Shown here one piece after another: positions 8,070-16,846 of a DNA stretch of 64,000 nucleotides. The translations under genes were made by a program, and so were the position numbers. The DNA is from JAYEHL01 sp041653935 (lineage in GTDB: Bacteria > Chloroflexota > Dehalococcoidia > E44-bin15). The notes beneath the pieces were generated by a model. The model was not told the origin of the DNA and searched no databases. It worked only from the letters and a program-made list of their open reading frames with translations. How positions within the stretch are numbered: position 1 is the first letter of the stretch; the number at the start of each line of letters is the position of its first letter. The stretch lies in NCBI GenBank assembly GCA_041653935.1, contig JBAZEO010000001.1, forward strand, positions 310,001 through 374,000. The letters run 5' to 3'.

Positions 8070-8837
8070 ATGAATTTTTTGGCGGCAATAGGATTCCTCA
8101 CCAGCATCCCTATCGGCAGGCGCACGATGGAAGGCAGATCGCTCGCTGGATCTGCTGTGTATTTTCCGCTTGTAGGGCTGCTGATAGGATTAATACTGGC
8201 AAGCGTCGACTACGGCCTGGGGCGTGTTTTGCCCAACCTGCTGACCAGCGCAATTACGATAACAATTCTGGTATTGATTACCGGCGCGCTCCATTTTGAA
8301 GGCTTTGTTGATGCCTGCGACGGGTTGTTCGGCGGGCACACGCGCGAGCGCAGGCTCGAAATCATGCGCATGAAGAACGTCGGCGCTTACGCTGTGGCCG
8401 GCGGCGCGCTGCTGCTGATATTGAAGTTTGCGGCAATATCATCGCTCTCCCACGAATGGGATCGATTCTGGATTATCGTCATATTCCCGATGCTCTCGCG
8501 CTGGGGCATGACGCTGGCGCTATCCGTCTTCCCTTATGCCAGGGAACAGGGGTTGGGCACAGCCTTCCGTGGGGTCGAAACTGCGCTTGTCATTATTGCA
8601 GCTGCGGTAACATTAATCATTGCCGGGGTATTCGCTGGTTTGGCAGGAGCACTGCTTTTTGCTCTGGCGACAATAGTAGCCATAGTCATGGGCTTATGGG
8701 TAACAAAGCTTCTGGGCGGGCTTACCGGCGATATTTATGGAGCAATTAACGAACTGTCTGAAGTCGTTTTATTAGTAACAGCTATAGGAATTATGCATTA
8801 TATGTCGATAGAACCGATTTGGAAGGTGTTCTCTTAA
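8070..8837 (+). CDS. cobS: Adenosylcobinamide-GDP ribazoletransferase (cobalamin synthase)
   Basis: CobS joins adenosylcobinamide-GDP with alpha-ribazole at the membrane. The product starts MNFLAAIGFLTSIPIGR, typical of CobS, carries the acidic motif HFEGFVDACDGLFGG for metal binding, and has six or so membrane helices. ATG 8070 is chosen on family alignment; GTG 8055, with GGAAAAGG upstream and overlapping the cobT stop, would add five residues and is also possible. It is 255 aa, the normal length. Confidence 0.93.
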   Translation: MNFLAAIGFLTSIPIGRRTMEGRSLAGSAVYFPLVGLLIGLILASVDYGLGRVLPNLLTSAITITILVLITGALHFEGFVDACDGLFGGHTRERRLEIMRMKNVGAYAVAGGALLLILKFAAISSLSHEWDRFWIIVIFPMLSRWGMTLALSVFPYAREQGLGTAFRGVETALVIIAAAVTLIIAGVFAGLAGALLFALATIVAIVMGLWVTKLLGGLTGDIYGAINELSEVVLLVTAIGIMHYMSIEPIWKVFS

Positions 8838-8863
8838 GTATGCTAGAGCTGGAAGGATTATGG

Positions 8864-9799
8864 ATGGATGCCGCCGCGCTGGCGCTGGCTGTGGCGTGGG
8901 ATATCGCGCTTGGCGAGCCGCCGAATGTTATACACCCAGTTGTCGGCATCGGCAAGGCAATTGGCTTGCTGGAGCGCATCGCCCCTAAAGCCAATCGGTT
9001 CGCGCAATTCGTATACGGGTTGTTGGTTGCGTTGCTGCTTCCTGCGGTATTGGCAGCCGGCGCGTACTTCCTAGCTCAGTGGTTAAAGGAAGTATGGATT
9101 CCTTTATATGTTGTCGTGGTGGCGATACTGTTAAAAACGTGCTTCTCAATACGCGGTCTGCAAACCAGCGCAAACGACATACGCATAAGCATTGAGAAAA
9201 ACGACACGTCCGGAACTTCCGAGAAGCTGAAAAGCCTGGTCAGCCGTGATACGAAGCAGCTCACTCCTGAGCAGTCAGCGTCGGCGGCTATCGAATCCGT
9301 TGCGGAGAATACGACCGACAGCTTCGCAGCGCCGTGGCTGTACTTCGCCATATTCGGGCTGGCGGGAGCGGTTGCCTACCGTGTAGTGAACACGCTTGAT
9401 GCCATGATCGGCTACCACGGCAAATACGAATATCTGGGCAAAGCGTCGGCGCGGCTGGACGATCTGTTGAACCTGGTGCCATCTCGTATCGCTGCGCTTA
9501 TGATAGCCGCTGTGAGCCTGCTGACACGTGATAACATGAAGCGTTCGCTGAAGACACTGTTTAAAGAGGGGCACCACACCGAGAGCCCCAACGCTGGGCT
9601 GACCATGGCGGTGATGGCCGGGGCGCTCGGCGTCAAGCTGGAGAAGACGGGGCACTATGTGCTCGGGGTGGGGCTGAGGCCGCCGACGCCATCCGATATC
9701 ACGAAATCGATACGGATTATGAAGTGGGTAGCAGCATTTAGTGTTCTAATAACGTTTGTACTGCTCTCTGTACATCATATCTTCTTTAGCAATATTTAG
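8864..9799 (+). CDS. cbiB: Adenosylcobinamide-phosphate synthase
   Basis: CbiB attaches aminopropanol phosphate to adenosylcobyric acid. The N-terminus MDAAALALAVAWDIALGEPPNVIHPVVGIGK carries the family's D...GEPP...HPVVWIG-like motif, and ESVAENTTDSFAAPWLYFAIFGLAGAVAYRVVNTLDAMIGY is diagnostic. Several membrane helices are evident. ATG 8864 has GGAAGGA six bases upstream; ATG 8840, immediately after the cobS stop, would add eight residues. Some nomenclatures call this cobD. Confidence 0.94.
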   Translation: MDAAALALAVAWDIALGEPPNVIHPVVGIGKAIGLLERIAPKANRFAQFVYGLLVALLLPAVLAAGAYFLAQWLKEVWIPLYVVVVAILLKTCFSIRGLQTSANDIRISIEKNDTSGTSEKLKSLVSRDTKQLTPEQSASAAIESVAENTTDSFAAPWLYFAIFGLAGAVAYRVVNTLDAMIGYHGKYEYLGKASARLDDLLNLVPSRIAALMIAAVSLLTRDNMKRSLKTLFKEGHHTESPNAGLTMAVMAGALGVKLEKTGHYVLGVGLRPPTPSDITKSIRIMKWVAAFSVLITFVLLSVHHIFFSNI

Positions 9800-9819
9800 A
9801 ACATGAGCGATAAGAGATT

Positions 9820-10938
9820 ATGAGCAATCAAAACGTTTCGATAAAACGTCCGGTGCACGGCAGCATAACCCCCGCCGAGCTGCGCAAACTCGGGTTAAAT
9901 ATCGACGATGTTATCGATTTCAGCTCGAATATAAATCCACTCGGAATGTCGGACTATCTCAAAGACTCTATGTCCAATATCGACATTTCGCGCTATCCCG
10001 ATCCGGACTGCCTGGAACTGAGAGAAGCGCTGGCGGAAGACACAGGTTTAGATATTTCATCGATCATTGTAGGAAACGGCTCGACGGAGCTGATTCATCT
10101 CATCGCACGCGCCTTCCTTGGTGGAAACAGCGTCGCCGTCATACTATCGCCTACGTATGGCGAATATGAGACAGCCTGCAGATTAGCCGGAACGGAACTC
10201 ACCTTTATCAAAGCTGAAGAGAAGCTCGATTTTCACTGGAGCATCCCGATCGTATGCAAACAGATCAAAACTATTGCACCACGAATAGTCTTCCTATGCA
10301 ATCCAAACAATCCTACAGGCGTACTCCTCAAGAGCAGTGATGTCAAGAAAATCGCGGCGTCTGCGGCTCCCGGACTGTTGATCATCGACGAAGCGTACAT
10401 GCCCTTTGCCGACGATCCTTGGGATGCTACTACGCTGCTAGATATAGGAAACATTATAGTGATGCGCTCCATGACCAAAGACTACGCACTGGCAGGCATA
10501 CGTCTCGGCTATATCGTTGCAGCCCCCGGCATCATTGAGAGATTAAAATGCTATCAGCCCTTCTGGAGCGTCAACGCCATCGCGCAGGCGGTGGGCATTG
10601 CCGCCATCAATGACAATAAACATATTACGATGGCAAGAAAGATCGTAGCAGAGGCAAAGACATATCTTTTAAAGTCGATTGAAGAGATAGGTCTATATGT
10701 CGTTCCTACCAGCACAAACTTCTTGCTGATAAAGGTCGACAATGCAAAATCCATGCGGCAGGCGCTGCTCAGACAGGGAATTTGTGTGCGCGATTGCACC
10801 TCATTCGGATTGCCGCAATACATTCGCATAGCTATGCAACCGTTGCCCGAGTGCCGAAGATTTGTCGACGGTTTGAGAACAGCCGTAACAGCTATGCACA
10901 AGCCAAAAAGCAAAATCGATCGCAGTCGAAAGCGATGA
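9820..10938 (+). CDS. cobD: Threonine-phosphate decarboxylase (PLP enzyme)
   Basis: This fold-type I aminotransferase-like enzyme makes (R)-1-amino-2-propanol O-phosphate for the nucleotide loop. The 372-aa protein starts with the CobD signature HGG-like PVHGSITPAELRKLG and DFSSNINPLG; it has FLCNPNNPTGVLL, LLIIDEAYMPF (D190) and SMTKDYALAGIRLGY with the PLP lysine K220. Histidinol-phosphate aminotransferases are close relatives; location directly after cbiB decides the call. It is cobC in the Pseudomonas/Rhodobacter nomenclature. Confidence 0.92.
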   Translation: MSNQNVSIKRPVHGSITPAELRKLGLNIDDVIDFSSNINPLGMSDYLKDSMSNIDISRYPDPDCLELREALAEDTGLDISSIIVGNGSTELIHLIARAFLGGNSVAVILSPTYGEYETACRLAGTELTFIKAEEKLDFHWSIPIVCKQIKTIAPRIVFLCNPNNPTGVLLKSSDVKKIAASAAPGLLIIDEAYMPFADDPWDATTLLDIGNIIVMRSMTKDYALAGIRLGYIVAAPGIIERLKCYQPFWSVNAIAQAVGIAAINDNKHITMARKIVAEAKTYLLKSIEEIGLYVVPTSTNFLLIKVDNAKSMRQALLRQGICVRDCTSFGLPQYIRIAMQPLPECRRFVDGLRTAVTAMHKPKSKIDRSRKR

Positions 10939-10956
10939 GGAATCGAGGATAGTTTT

Positions 10957-11637
10957 ATGGAACAGGCATTCGCATCATGGAGCGGCGGCAAAGACTGCTG
11001 TATAGCATGCTATCTGGCATCCACCGGCGGCCTTAATATTCGCTATCTGTTAAATATGGTGACCGAGGACGGTAAGGCCTCATGGAGCCACGGAATGGCC
11101 GCGCAATGGCTCGATATGCAATCCAAGGCTATCGGCATACCGCTGCTGCAGAAACGGACGACACAGGCCGATTACGAGTCCACATTCAAGAGGACGATGG
11201 TCGATTTTAAGAAGGAAGGCTTAACAGCCGGCGTATTCGGCGATATCGATTTCAATGCGCATAAGGAATGGATCGACAGGGTCTGTGCCGCGGGCGGCAT
11301 CACGCCGCACCTTCCGCTATGGGAGATGAACCAGAACAAGATATTGAAGGATTTCGTCGAGCTCGGTTTTGAGACAATAGTGGTGTCAACCAATCCTGAG
11401 CTCATGGATGACAGCTGGCTGGGACGCAAGATAGACCGCAGATTTATATCAGACATCGGCAAACTAAAGAACGTTACGCCGTGCGGCGAATCCGGAGAAT
11501 ACCATACGTTGGTCATCGACGGACCCATCTTCAAGAAGCGGCTGGAGGTCATCAAATCGAATAAAGTGCTGAGGGATAAGCGCTGGTTTTACGAGATAAC
11601 TGAATGCGAACTTAAGCCTAAGAGGAAAAAATCGTGA
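10957..11637 (+). CDS. DUF71 (COG2102) ATP-pyrophosphatase of the B12-salvage type
   Basis: A 226-aa N-type ATP-pyrophosphatase. The PP-loop SGGKD is at residues 9-13 and the C-terminal ATP_bind_4 motif GESGEYHTLVIDGP is intact. Eukaryal and archaeal relatives amidate diphthine; bacteria lack diphthamide. Published comparative genomics of DUF71 predicted that one bacterial branch acts in B12 salvage. Here the gene sits inside the cobamide operon and overlaps cobQ by 4 bases, which supports that branch. The exact reaction, likely an ATP-dependent amide bond step on a corrinoid side chain, is inference. Confidence 0.8.
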   Translation: MEQAFASWSGGKDCCIACYLASTGGLNIRYLLNMVTEDGKASWSHGMAAQWLDMQSKAIGIPLLQKRTTQADYESTFKRTMVDFKKEGLTAGVFGDIDFNAHKEWIDRVCAAGGITPHLPLWEMNQNKILKDFVELGFETIVVSTNPELMDDSWLGRKIDRRFISDIGKLKNVTPCGESGEYHTLVIDGPIFKKRLEVIKSNKVLRDKRWFYEITECELKPKRKKS

Positions 11638-13157
11638 CCGCTAAGGTTCTGATGATTCAGGGCACAGGCTCATCGGTGGGCAAGAGCATCATCGTAGCCG
11701 CGCTGTGCCGCATCTTCAGGCAGGACGGCTTCAGCGTCGCGCCGTACAAATCTCAGAACATGTCGCTCAACTCATATGTCACGCGCGACGGCGGCGAGAT
11801 GGGGCGGGCGCAGGTAGCCCAGGCGGAGGCAGCGGGCATCGAGCCGTCAGTGGACATGAATCCGATACTGCTCAAGCCCGAGGCTGATGCCAGGAGCCAG
11901 GTGGTGCTCATGGGCAAACCGTCAATGACAGTGCCCGCAAGAGAATATTACCTGCACACGCCAGAGCTGCTGCGCGCTGCAGAGGGATCGCTGAATCGAT
12001 TGCGCTCGCAGTATGACGTCGTCGTCATCGAGGGGGCGGGCAGCCCTGCCGAGATCAACCTCAAACGATGCGAGATCGTTAACATGCGCATCGCTAAACT
12101 GGCAGACGCGCCGGTGCTGCTGGTGGGCGATATCGACAAGGGCGGCGTCTTCGCTCAGCTGGTGGGCACGTTGGCGCTCTTGGATGATGATGAGTGCAGC
12201 TTCATTAAAGGTTTCATCATCAACAAATTCCGCGGCGATATTTCGCTGCTGCAGTCAGGCCTTGACGAGCTTGAGAGCATCACGTCCCTGCCAGTAATCG
12301 GCGTCGTTCCGTACTACCACGACATCTTCATAGATGAGGAGGACTCGGTGCGCCGCGACACGCCGACAAAGGAGACAGCCGATATCGATATAGCCATAAT
12401 CCACCTGCCGCACATATCAAATTCGACCGACTTCGAGCCGCTGCAGCGCGAGCAGGGCGTTATTGTGCGCTACATCAAACACGCAAAAGATATTGGGCGA
12501 CCCGACGTGATAATTCTTCCCGGCAGCAAGAGCACTATCTCAGACCTCGAACATCTCAGAAACACGGGCATCGCGGACGCCATCGTGCGAAACGCGCGCT
12601 CCGGCGTGCCGGTCATCGGCATCTGCGGCGGCTTCCAGATGCTGGGGCAAAAGATAGAGAACCCGTTGCATACCGAATCAGACAACGACTCCATAGCTGG
12701 GCTCGGCCTGCTCGACGTCGTGACGACCTTTGCAAAGCGCAAGACTACATGGCAGGTGCGCGCAGTGTGTACTGATAAGCGAGGTATACTCGGAGGTCTG
12801 AAAGGCGAGGAGGTCAGCGGCTACGAGATTCATATGGGACAAACACTCGGTGACAATATATCGCCTGCTTTCAGAATCATCTCGCGCGGCGAGCGACGTT
12901 CGAACCACATAGATGGCGCGGTGAGCGATGACGGAAATATCGCCGGCACATATATCCACGGCCTGTTCGAGAACGAATCAATCCGCCGCTGCCTGCTGTC
13001 CAACCTGCGCAAAGCAAAGGGCGCCGACTGCGAGACACGGCCGTTAGCACTCTCTAAAGACTCTGAATACGACAAACTGGCGGCGCTGGTGCGCGGCAGC
13101 CTTGATATGAATATGGTCTATAAAATCGCGGGGCTAAAGAGGAAGAAGCGAAGATGA
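11634..13157 (+). CDS. cobQ: Cobyric acid synthase (glutamine-hydrolysing)
   Basis: CobQ/CbiP amidates four side chains of adenosylcobyrinic acid a,c-diamide. The 507-aa protein begins (GTG) with the dethiobiotin-synthetase-like P-loop GTGSSVGKS and YKSQNMSLNSYVT; VVIEGAGSPAEINL and VGDIDKGGVFAQL follow. The glutamine amidotransferase half contains the nucleophile motif VIGICGGFQMLG and a C-terminal catalytic histidine in YIHGLFEN. It overlaps cobU by 4 bases. No cbiA or ring-synthesis gene is in the window, so it probably acts on scavenged incomplete corrinoids. Confidence 0.96.
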   Translation: MTAKVLMIQGTGSSVGKSIIVAALCRIFRQDGFSVAPYKSQNMSLNSYVTRDGGEMGRAQVAQAEAAGIEPSVDMNPILLKPEADARSQVVLMGKPSMTVPAREYYLHTPELLRAAEGSLNRLRSQYDVVVIEGAGSPAEINLKRCEIVNMRIAKLADAPVLLVGDIDKGGVFAQLVGTLALLDDDECSFIKGFIINKFRGDISLLQSGLDELESITSLPVIGVVPYYHDIFIDEEDSVRRDTPTKETADIDIAIIHLPHISNSTDFEPLQREQGVIVRYIKHAKDIGRPDVIILPGSKSTISDLEHLRNTGIADAIVRNARSGVPVIGICGGFQMLGQKIENPLHTESDNDSIAGLGLLDVVTTFAKRKTTWQVRAVCTDKRGILGGLKGEEVSGYEIHMGQTLGDNISPAFRIISRGERRSNHIDGAVSDDGNIAGTYIHGLFENESIRRCLLSNLRKAKGADCETRPLALSKDSEYDKLAALVRGSLDMNMVYKIAGLKRKKRR

Positions 13158-13684
13158 ATAAGCAATTGGTTCTCATACTCGGCGGCGTGCGCAGCGGCAA
13201 GAGCCGTTACGCCCAGCAGCTGGCAGGTGACACCGGTAGCCGAGTCCTATTCCTGGCTACAGCCGAGGCCGGCGACGATGAAATGAAGCGTCGTATCGCC
13301 AGACACAAATCGTCGCGGCCCGAATCCTGGCGCACTATCGAGGAGCAACTGGATATCGCTGGAGTATTGCGAAAAAACGCAGCACACGCGGATGCGGTCA
13401 TCATCGACTGCGTCACGGTCTGGCTCAGCAACCTGCTGATGCGCAACGAGAAGCTGAGCGAAAAGGACATGATGGCAGATATCGACAGGCTGATCGACTC
13501 CTACGCACAGGGGGGGGCGACCTATATCATAGTCAGCGGCGAGGTGGGGATGGGCATCGTGCCGGAGCATCCCCTGGGAAGGATCTTCCGCGATTATCTG
13601 GGGCTAGCCAATCAGCGCTTGGCGGCAAAAGCCGACCGCGTAGTGCTCATGGTAGCGGGGATACCGGTGGATGCGAAGAAATAG
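13154..13684 (+). CDS. cobU: Adenosylcobinamide kinase / guanylyltransferase
   Basis: CobU phosphorylates adenosylcobinamide and activates it with GTP. The 176-aa product carries P-loop GGVRSGKS (10-17), FLATAEAGDDEMKRRIARHKSSRPESWRTIEE with the guanylylated histidine region, and DCVTVWLSNLLM. It ends the operon; the next gene has its own -10 element after a 38-bp gap. Confidence 0.95.
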   Translation: MNKQLVLILGGVRSGKSRYAQQLAGDTGSRVLFLATAEAGDDEMKRRIARHKSSRPESWRTIEEQLDIAGVLRKNAAHADAVIIDCVTVWLSNLLMRNEKLSEKDMMADIDRLIDSYAQGGATYIIVSGEVGMGIVPEHPLGRIFRDYLGLANQRLAAKADRVVLMVAGIPVDAKK

Positions 13685-13707
13685 CAACATTTTCTTGATT
13701 TGTCTAG

Positions 13708-13713
13708 TATAAT
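13708..13713 (+). promoter_or_regulatory. -10 TATAAT very close to a start codon
   Basis: A perfect TATAAT ends 9 bases before the ATG at 13723. A transcript starting at the usual distance would have almost no leader. No clear -35 box is seen. Confidence 0.4.
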
Positions 13714-13722
13714 ATAGCAATC

Positions 13723-14484
13723 ATGAAATCCAACCCGCAGAAGAAAGTAGCGATCTGGGCACTGATAGCAGCATTCATCGGGCTCTTCCTCATGTTCGGC
13801 CCGGTGGGCTTCGGCTGGATGGACGGCTTCGGCGGCGGATTCGCTCTGGCAGCTTTCGGGTTGCTAATCATGATAGCAGGAATCACCACCGCGGTATTAT
13901 TCTTCAGGTTGGCCAAACGCTATGACCTCATACTCTCCGATAAGAATCCGCTGGCACGCTGGACGTATTCCGATGCGGAGTGGAGAGCTTTCACCGAGGC
14001 CGACTACAAGATAGATAGAAAAAACAGATGGATACTGGTGGGAATCATATCGGCATTTGCCATATTCTTCGGCATATTATTCGCTATCATGGACCGTGAT
14101 GCCGGAATATATGTGCTATTTGTGATGCTGGCCCTCATCGTCCTCGTGTCGATTACCGCTTTCCTCACGTCGCAGCAGAACTATCGACGCAATATCAGGC
14201 ATAAAGGCGAAACATTAATTGCCAGCGATGGACTGATATTAAATGGCCAGCTACACGCATGGAACGTCATCGGCAGCAGGCTCGAGCGTGTGGATTACAT
14301 GGAGGAAGCTCCTCCGATGATCGAGTTCGAGTATTCGGCAGTCTCGCGCAGCGGACGCGACAGCTACACGGTGCGTGTGCCGATACCTTCAGACCAGGAA
14401 AAGGGCGCACGCGATATAGTTCAGTTCTTCCGGGATTCACTGGAACAATCTGGAATTGTGAAAAACAATAATGATGCAGTTTAG
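13723..14484 (+). CDS. Membrane protein of unknown function, 253 aa
   Basis: I do not recognise the family. Four hydrophobic segments are clear (about residues 8-27, 34-60, 103-122, 126-148), then a C-terminal soluble domain of about 90 residues with QNYRRNIRHKGETLIASDGLILNG and an ordered beta-like stretch, reminiscent of PH-like domains of small bacterial membrane proteins. No good ribosome site precedes the ATG, consistent with the near-leaderless promoter. It is probably a single gene downstream of cobU. Confidence 0.7.
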   Translation: MKSNPQKKVAIWALIAAFIGLFLMFGPVGFGWMDGFGGGFALAAFGLLIMIAGITTAVLFFRLAKRYDLILSDKNPLARWTYSDAEWRAFTEADYKIDRKNRWILVGIISAFAIFFGILFAIMDRDAGIYVLFVMLALIVLVSITAFLTSQQNYRRNIRHKGETLIASDGLILNGQLHAWNVIGSRLERVDYMEEAPPMIEFEYSAVSRSGRDSYTVRVPIPSDQEKGARDIVQFFRDSLEQSGIVKNNNDAV

Positions 14485-14504
14485 TTATTTATCGGAGGGT
14501 AATC

Positions 14505-15413
14505 ATGTCGATTGACATAGGAAGAGGCAAGGGAACAGCGGAAGTCACTATCGATTATGAGCACTGCAACTCGTGCGGCCTGTGCGTCAAGGTATGTAAA
14601 GGCGCGCCGCTGTACATGGAGGACAGAAAGGTCTGTATCGATCAGTCTCGGATATTCGGCTGCATCGCCTGCGGCCAGTGTGTATGCGTCTGCCCCTCCA
14701 ATTGCATCACGGTGAAAGGCCGCGACTTTTCCTCGGACGACATAATCAGCATGCCGGCCAAGGAGAGCAAAGCGACCTATACCCAGCTTCTTGCCCTCAT
14801 GTCAGCCCGCCGCAGCGTTCGCAATTTCAAAGATCGTGAAGTGGAACGAAGCGTTGTAGAGAATATAGTCGCGGCTGCGTCCACGGCGCCTATGGGCATC
14901 CCTCCATCCGATGTCGGCATCCTTATTTTCCAGGGACGGGATAAGGTCAAGGCCTTTCGCAAGGATCTGCTCGATGTCCTCAAATCATGGAAGCGGATGA
15001 TGTCGCCGGCGATGATAGCGACAATGCGCCCATTCATCGGAAAAGAAAACTACAATTCATTCAAGTCCTTTGTCACACCAGCGATCGATGCTTATCTTGA
15101 GATGGATAAGAAAGGAGAGGACTGGTTCTTCTACGATGCGCCGCTGGCACTCTATTTTTATGCCGCATCGACGTCCGACCCGGCCGATCCCTACATAGCC
15201 GCCAACTATGCCATGTTGGCCGCCGAATCGCTGGGGCTGGGGAGCTGTATGCTGGGATTCACGGGATATGCGGTAAAGTACAGCAAAAAGCTCAGGCGCA
15301 AATACAAGCTCCCCGCCAAGATACAGCCGGGCATCTGCGTCATATTCGGCTACCCCGCCTTTAACTATCAAAAGGCATTGCGTCGCCGCTTTGCCGAAGT
15401 ACGGGTTATATGA
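14505..15413 (+). CDS. Ferredoxin-nitroreductase fusion protein
   Basis: The 302-aa protein has two N-terminal [4Fe-4S] motifs, CNSCGLCVKVCKG and CIACGQCVCVCPS (about residues 21-67), followed by a nitroreductase domain starting near 96 (SARRSVRNFKDREVERSVVENIVAAASTAP). AAESLGLGSCMLGF near the end is the usual FMN-binding region. Such ferredoxin-linked flavoproteins reduce unknown substrates in anaerobes. GGAGGG precedes the ATG. It follows the membrane protein by 20 bases and may share its transcript. Confidence 0.88.
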   Translation: MSIDIGRGKGTAEVTIDYEHCNSCGLCVKVCKGAPLYMEDRKVCIDQSRIFGCIACGQCVCVCPSNCITVKGRDFSSDDIISMPAKESKATYTQLLALMSARRSVRNFKDREVERSVVENIVAAASTAPMGIPPSDVGILIFQGRDKVKAFRKDLLDVLKSWKRMMSPAMIATMRPFIGKENYNSFKSFVTPAIDAYLEMDKKGEDWFFYDAPLALYFYAASTSDPADPYIAANYAMLAAESLGLGSCMLGFTGYAVKYSKKLRRKYKLPAKIQPGICVIFGYPAFNYQKALRRRFAEVRVI

Positions 15414-15464
15414 TACCCAGACAAGCTTGACACATGGCAGACCGCACAAGTATTATTCATATGT

Positions 15465-15492
15465 TTGACATCGAATAAACAGATGCTATTGT
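15465..15492 (+). promoter_or_regulatory. Putative promoter of the fabF-like gene
   Basis: TTGACA at 15465-15470 and TATTGT at 15487-15492 are 16 bases apart, and TGC before the second box makes an extended -10 (TGCTATTGT). The GTG start is 17 bases downstream. Confidence 0.5.
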
Positions 15493-15508
15493 TATTGAAA
15501 GAGTTGTA

Positions 15509-16744
15509 GTGCCGGATAGAACAGAAATCGTCGTCAGCGGTATTGGAGTTTTTACCTCAATCGGCTGCAATAGAAATGACTTCTGGAATGCCCTTATATC
15601 GGGCAAATCCGGCGTCCGGCGCATCCAGGCATTCGATCCGACAGGACATATAAGCCAGATAGCATCCGAGGTTACCTCATTCAAACCCGAGGATTACATC
15701 GACCGCAAGCAGGCCCGCAGGATGGCCAGGGTTTCTCAGCTCGCATCATCTGCCGCGATCCAGGCGGTGAAGGATGCGGGCCTCGATATCGCAAAGGAAA
15801 ACCCGGCCAGGATCGGCTGCGTTATCGGATCAGCGGCCGGGGATTATGCCAGTCTGGAAGAGCAGCACCTCAAGTTTATAGAGAGAGGACCCGGCTTTAT
15901 TAATCCTCTATCAGTGCCAAAGTCCATCGCCAACATGCCGGCATGTAATGCAGCCATCGTCCTCGGGATTCACGGGCCCAACCTGGGAATTGCCGCAGCC
16001 TGCGCCACGGGGGCTTGCGCCATCGGCGTTGCTCTCAGTGTCCTGCGCGAGGGCCGAGCTGATGTGATGCTTGCCGGCGGGGCAGAATCGACAATCACAC
16101 CTCTCATTGTCGACAGCTATGCCTGCATGAGCGTCCTCTCGCAGCGCAACAACGAGCCTGAGCGTGCCAGCCGGCCTTTCGACGCCGGCCGCGACGGGTT
16201 CGTTATAGCAGAAGGAACCGGAGTGCTAGTGCTGGAAACCATGGAGCACGCCAGGAAGCGCGGAGCCGAGCCTCTGGCCATACTCAAGGGATTTGGCATG
16301 ACCGCCGATGCATACAACATTGCGCTCCCCGAGCCGGAAGGCAAATGGGCCGCGGCTGCAATCGAGGAAGCGCTAAGAGACGCAAAGATAAACAAAGATG
16401 ATATCGGATACATCAACGCTCATGGCACCTCCACCAAGGTCAATGATAAGGTTGAAACATTAGCTATCCGCCGCGTCTTCGGTGACAGGAAGGTGCCTGT
16501 CAGCGCTAACAAATCGATGATAGGCCATGCACTGAGCGCCGCCGGCGCTATAGAAGCCGCCGCCACCGTGCTCACCTTGAAACATGGCATCCTCCCCCCA
16601 ACAATCAACTACGAGACCAAAGACCCGGAATGCGATCTCGATGTGGTGCCCAACGTCGCCCGCGAAGCGAAGATAAGTGCTGCTATATCAAATTCATTCG
16701 GCTTCGGCGGCCAGAACGGCGTGCTGGTCTTCACGAAGATTTAA
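15509..16744 (+). CDS. fabF: 3-oxoacyl-[ACP] synthase II (KAS II) family
   Basis: A 411-aa condensing enzyme that elongates acyl-ACP with malonyl-ACP. The catalytic triad is visible: cysteine in IAAACATGACAIG (C165), histidine in NAHGTSTKVND and histidine in KSMIGHALSAAGAIEA. The GTG start follows GAGTTGTA, a weak ribosome site. The gene is not in a fab cluster, so it may be a second KAS II or serve a special acyl product; neighbours give no hint. Confidence 0.92.
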   Translation: MPDRTEIVVSGIGVFTSIGCNRNDFWNALISGKSGVRRIQAFDPTGHISQIASEVTSFKPEDYIDRKQARRMARVSQLASSAAIQAVKDAGLDIAKENPARIGCVIGSAAGDYASLEEQHLKFIERGPGFINPLSVPKSIANMPACNAAIVLGIHGPNLGIAAACATGACAIGVALSVLREGRADVMLAGGAESTITPLIVDSYACMSVLSQRNNEPERASRPFDAGRDGFVIAEGTGVLVLETMEHARKRGAEPLAILKGFGMTADAYNIALPEPEGKWAAAAIEEALRDAKINKDDIGYINAHGTSTKVNDKVETLAIRRVFGDRKVPVSANKSMIGHALSAAGAIEAAATVLTLKHGILPPTINYETKDPECDLDVVPNVAREAKISAAISNSFGFGGQNGVLVFTKI

Positions 16745-16776
16745 GCGGCCGAGCGACACATCCTGATTTATATCTA

Positions 16777-16785
16777 TGCTATACT
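16777..16785 (+). promoter_or_regulatory. Extended -10 promoter element
   Basis: TGCTATACT lies in a 13-base string (CTATGCTATACTA) that recurs at 19834-19846 before another small gene. It probably drives the DUF-LemA pair downstream. Confidence 0.45.
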
Positions 16786-16846
16786 ATTGCAAATAAATCG
16801 TACCTAGTGAAGCCAGTTTAGACGTCGCAATAAAGAGGGAGCAACC

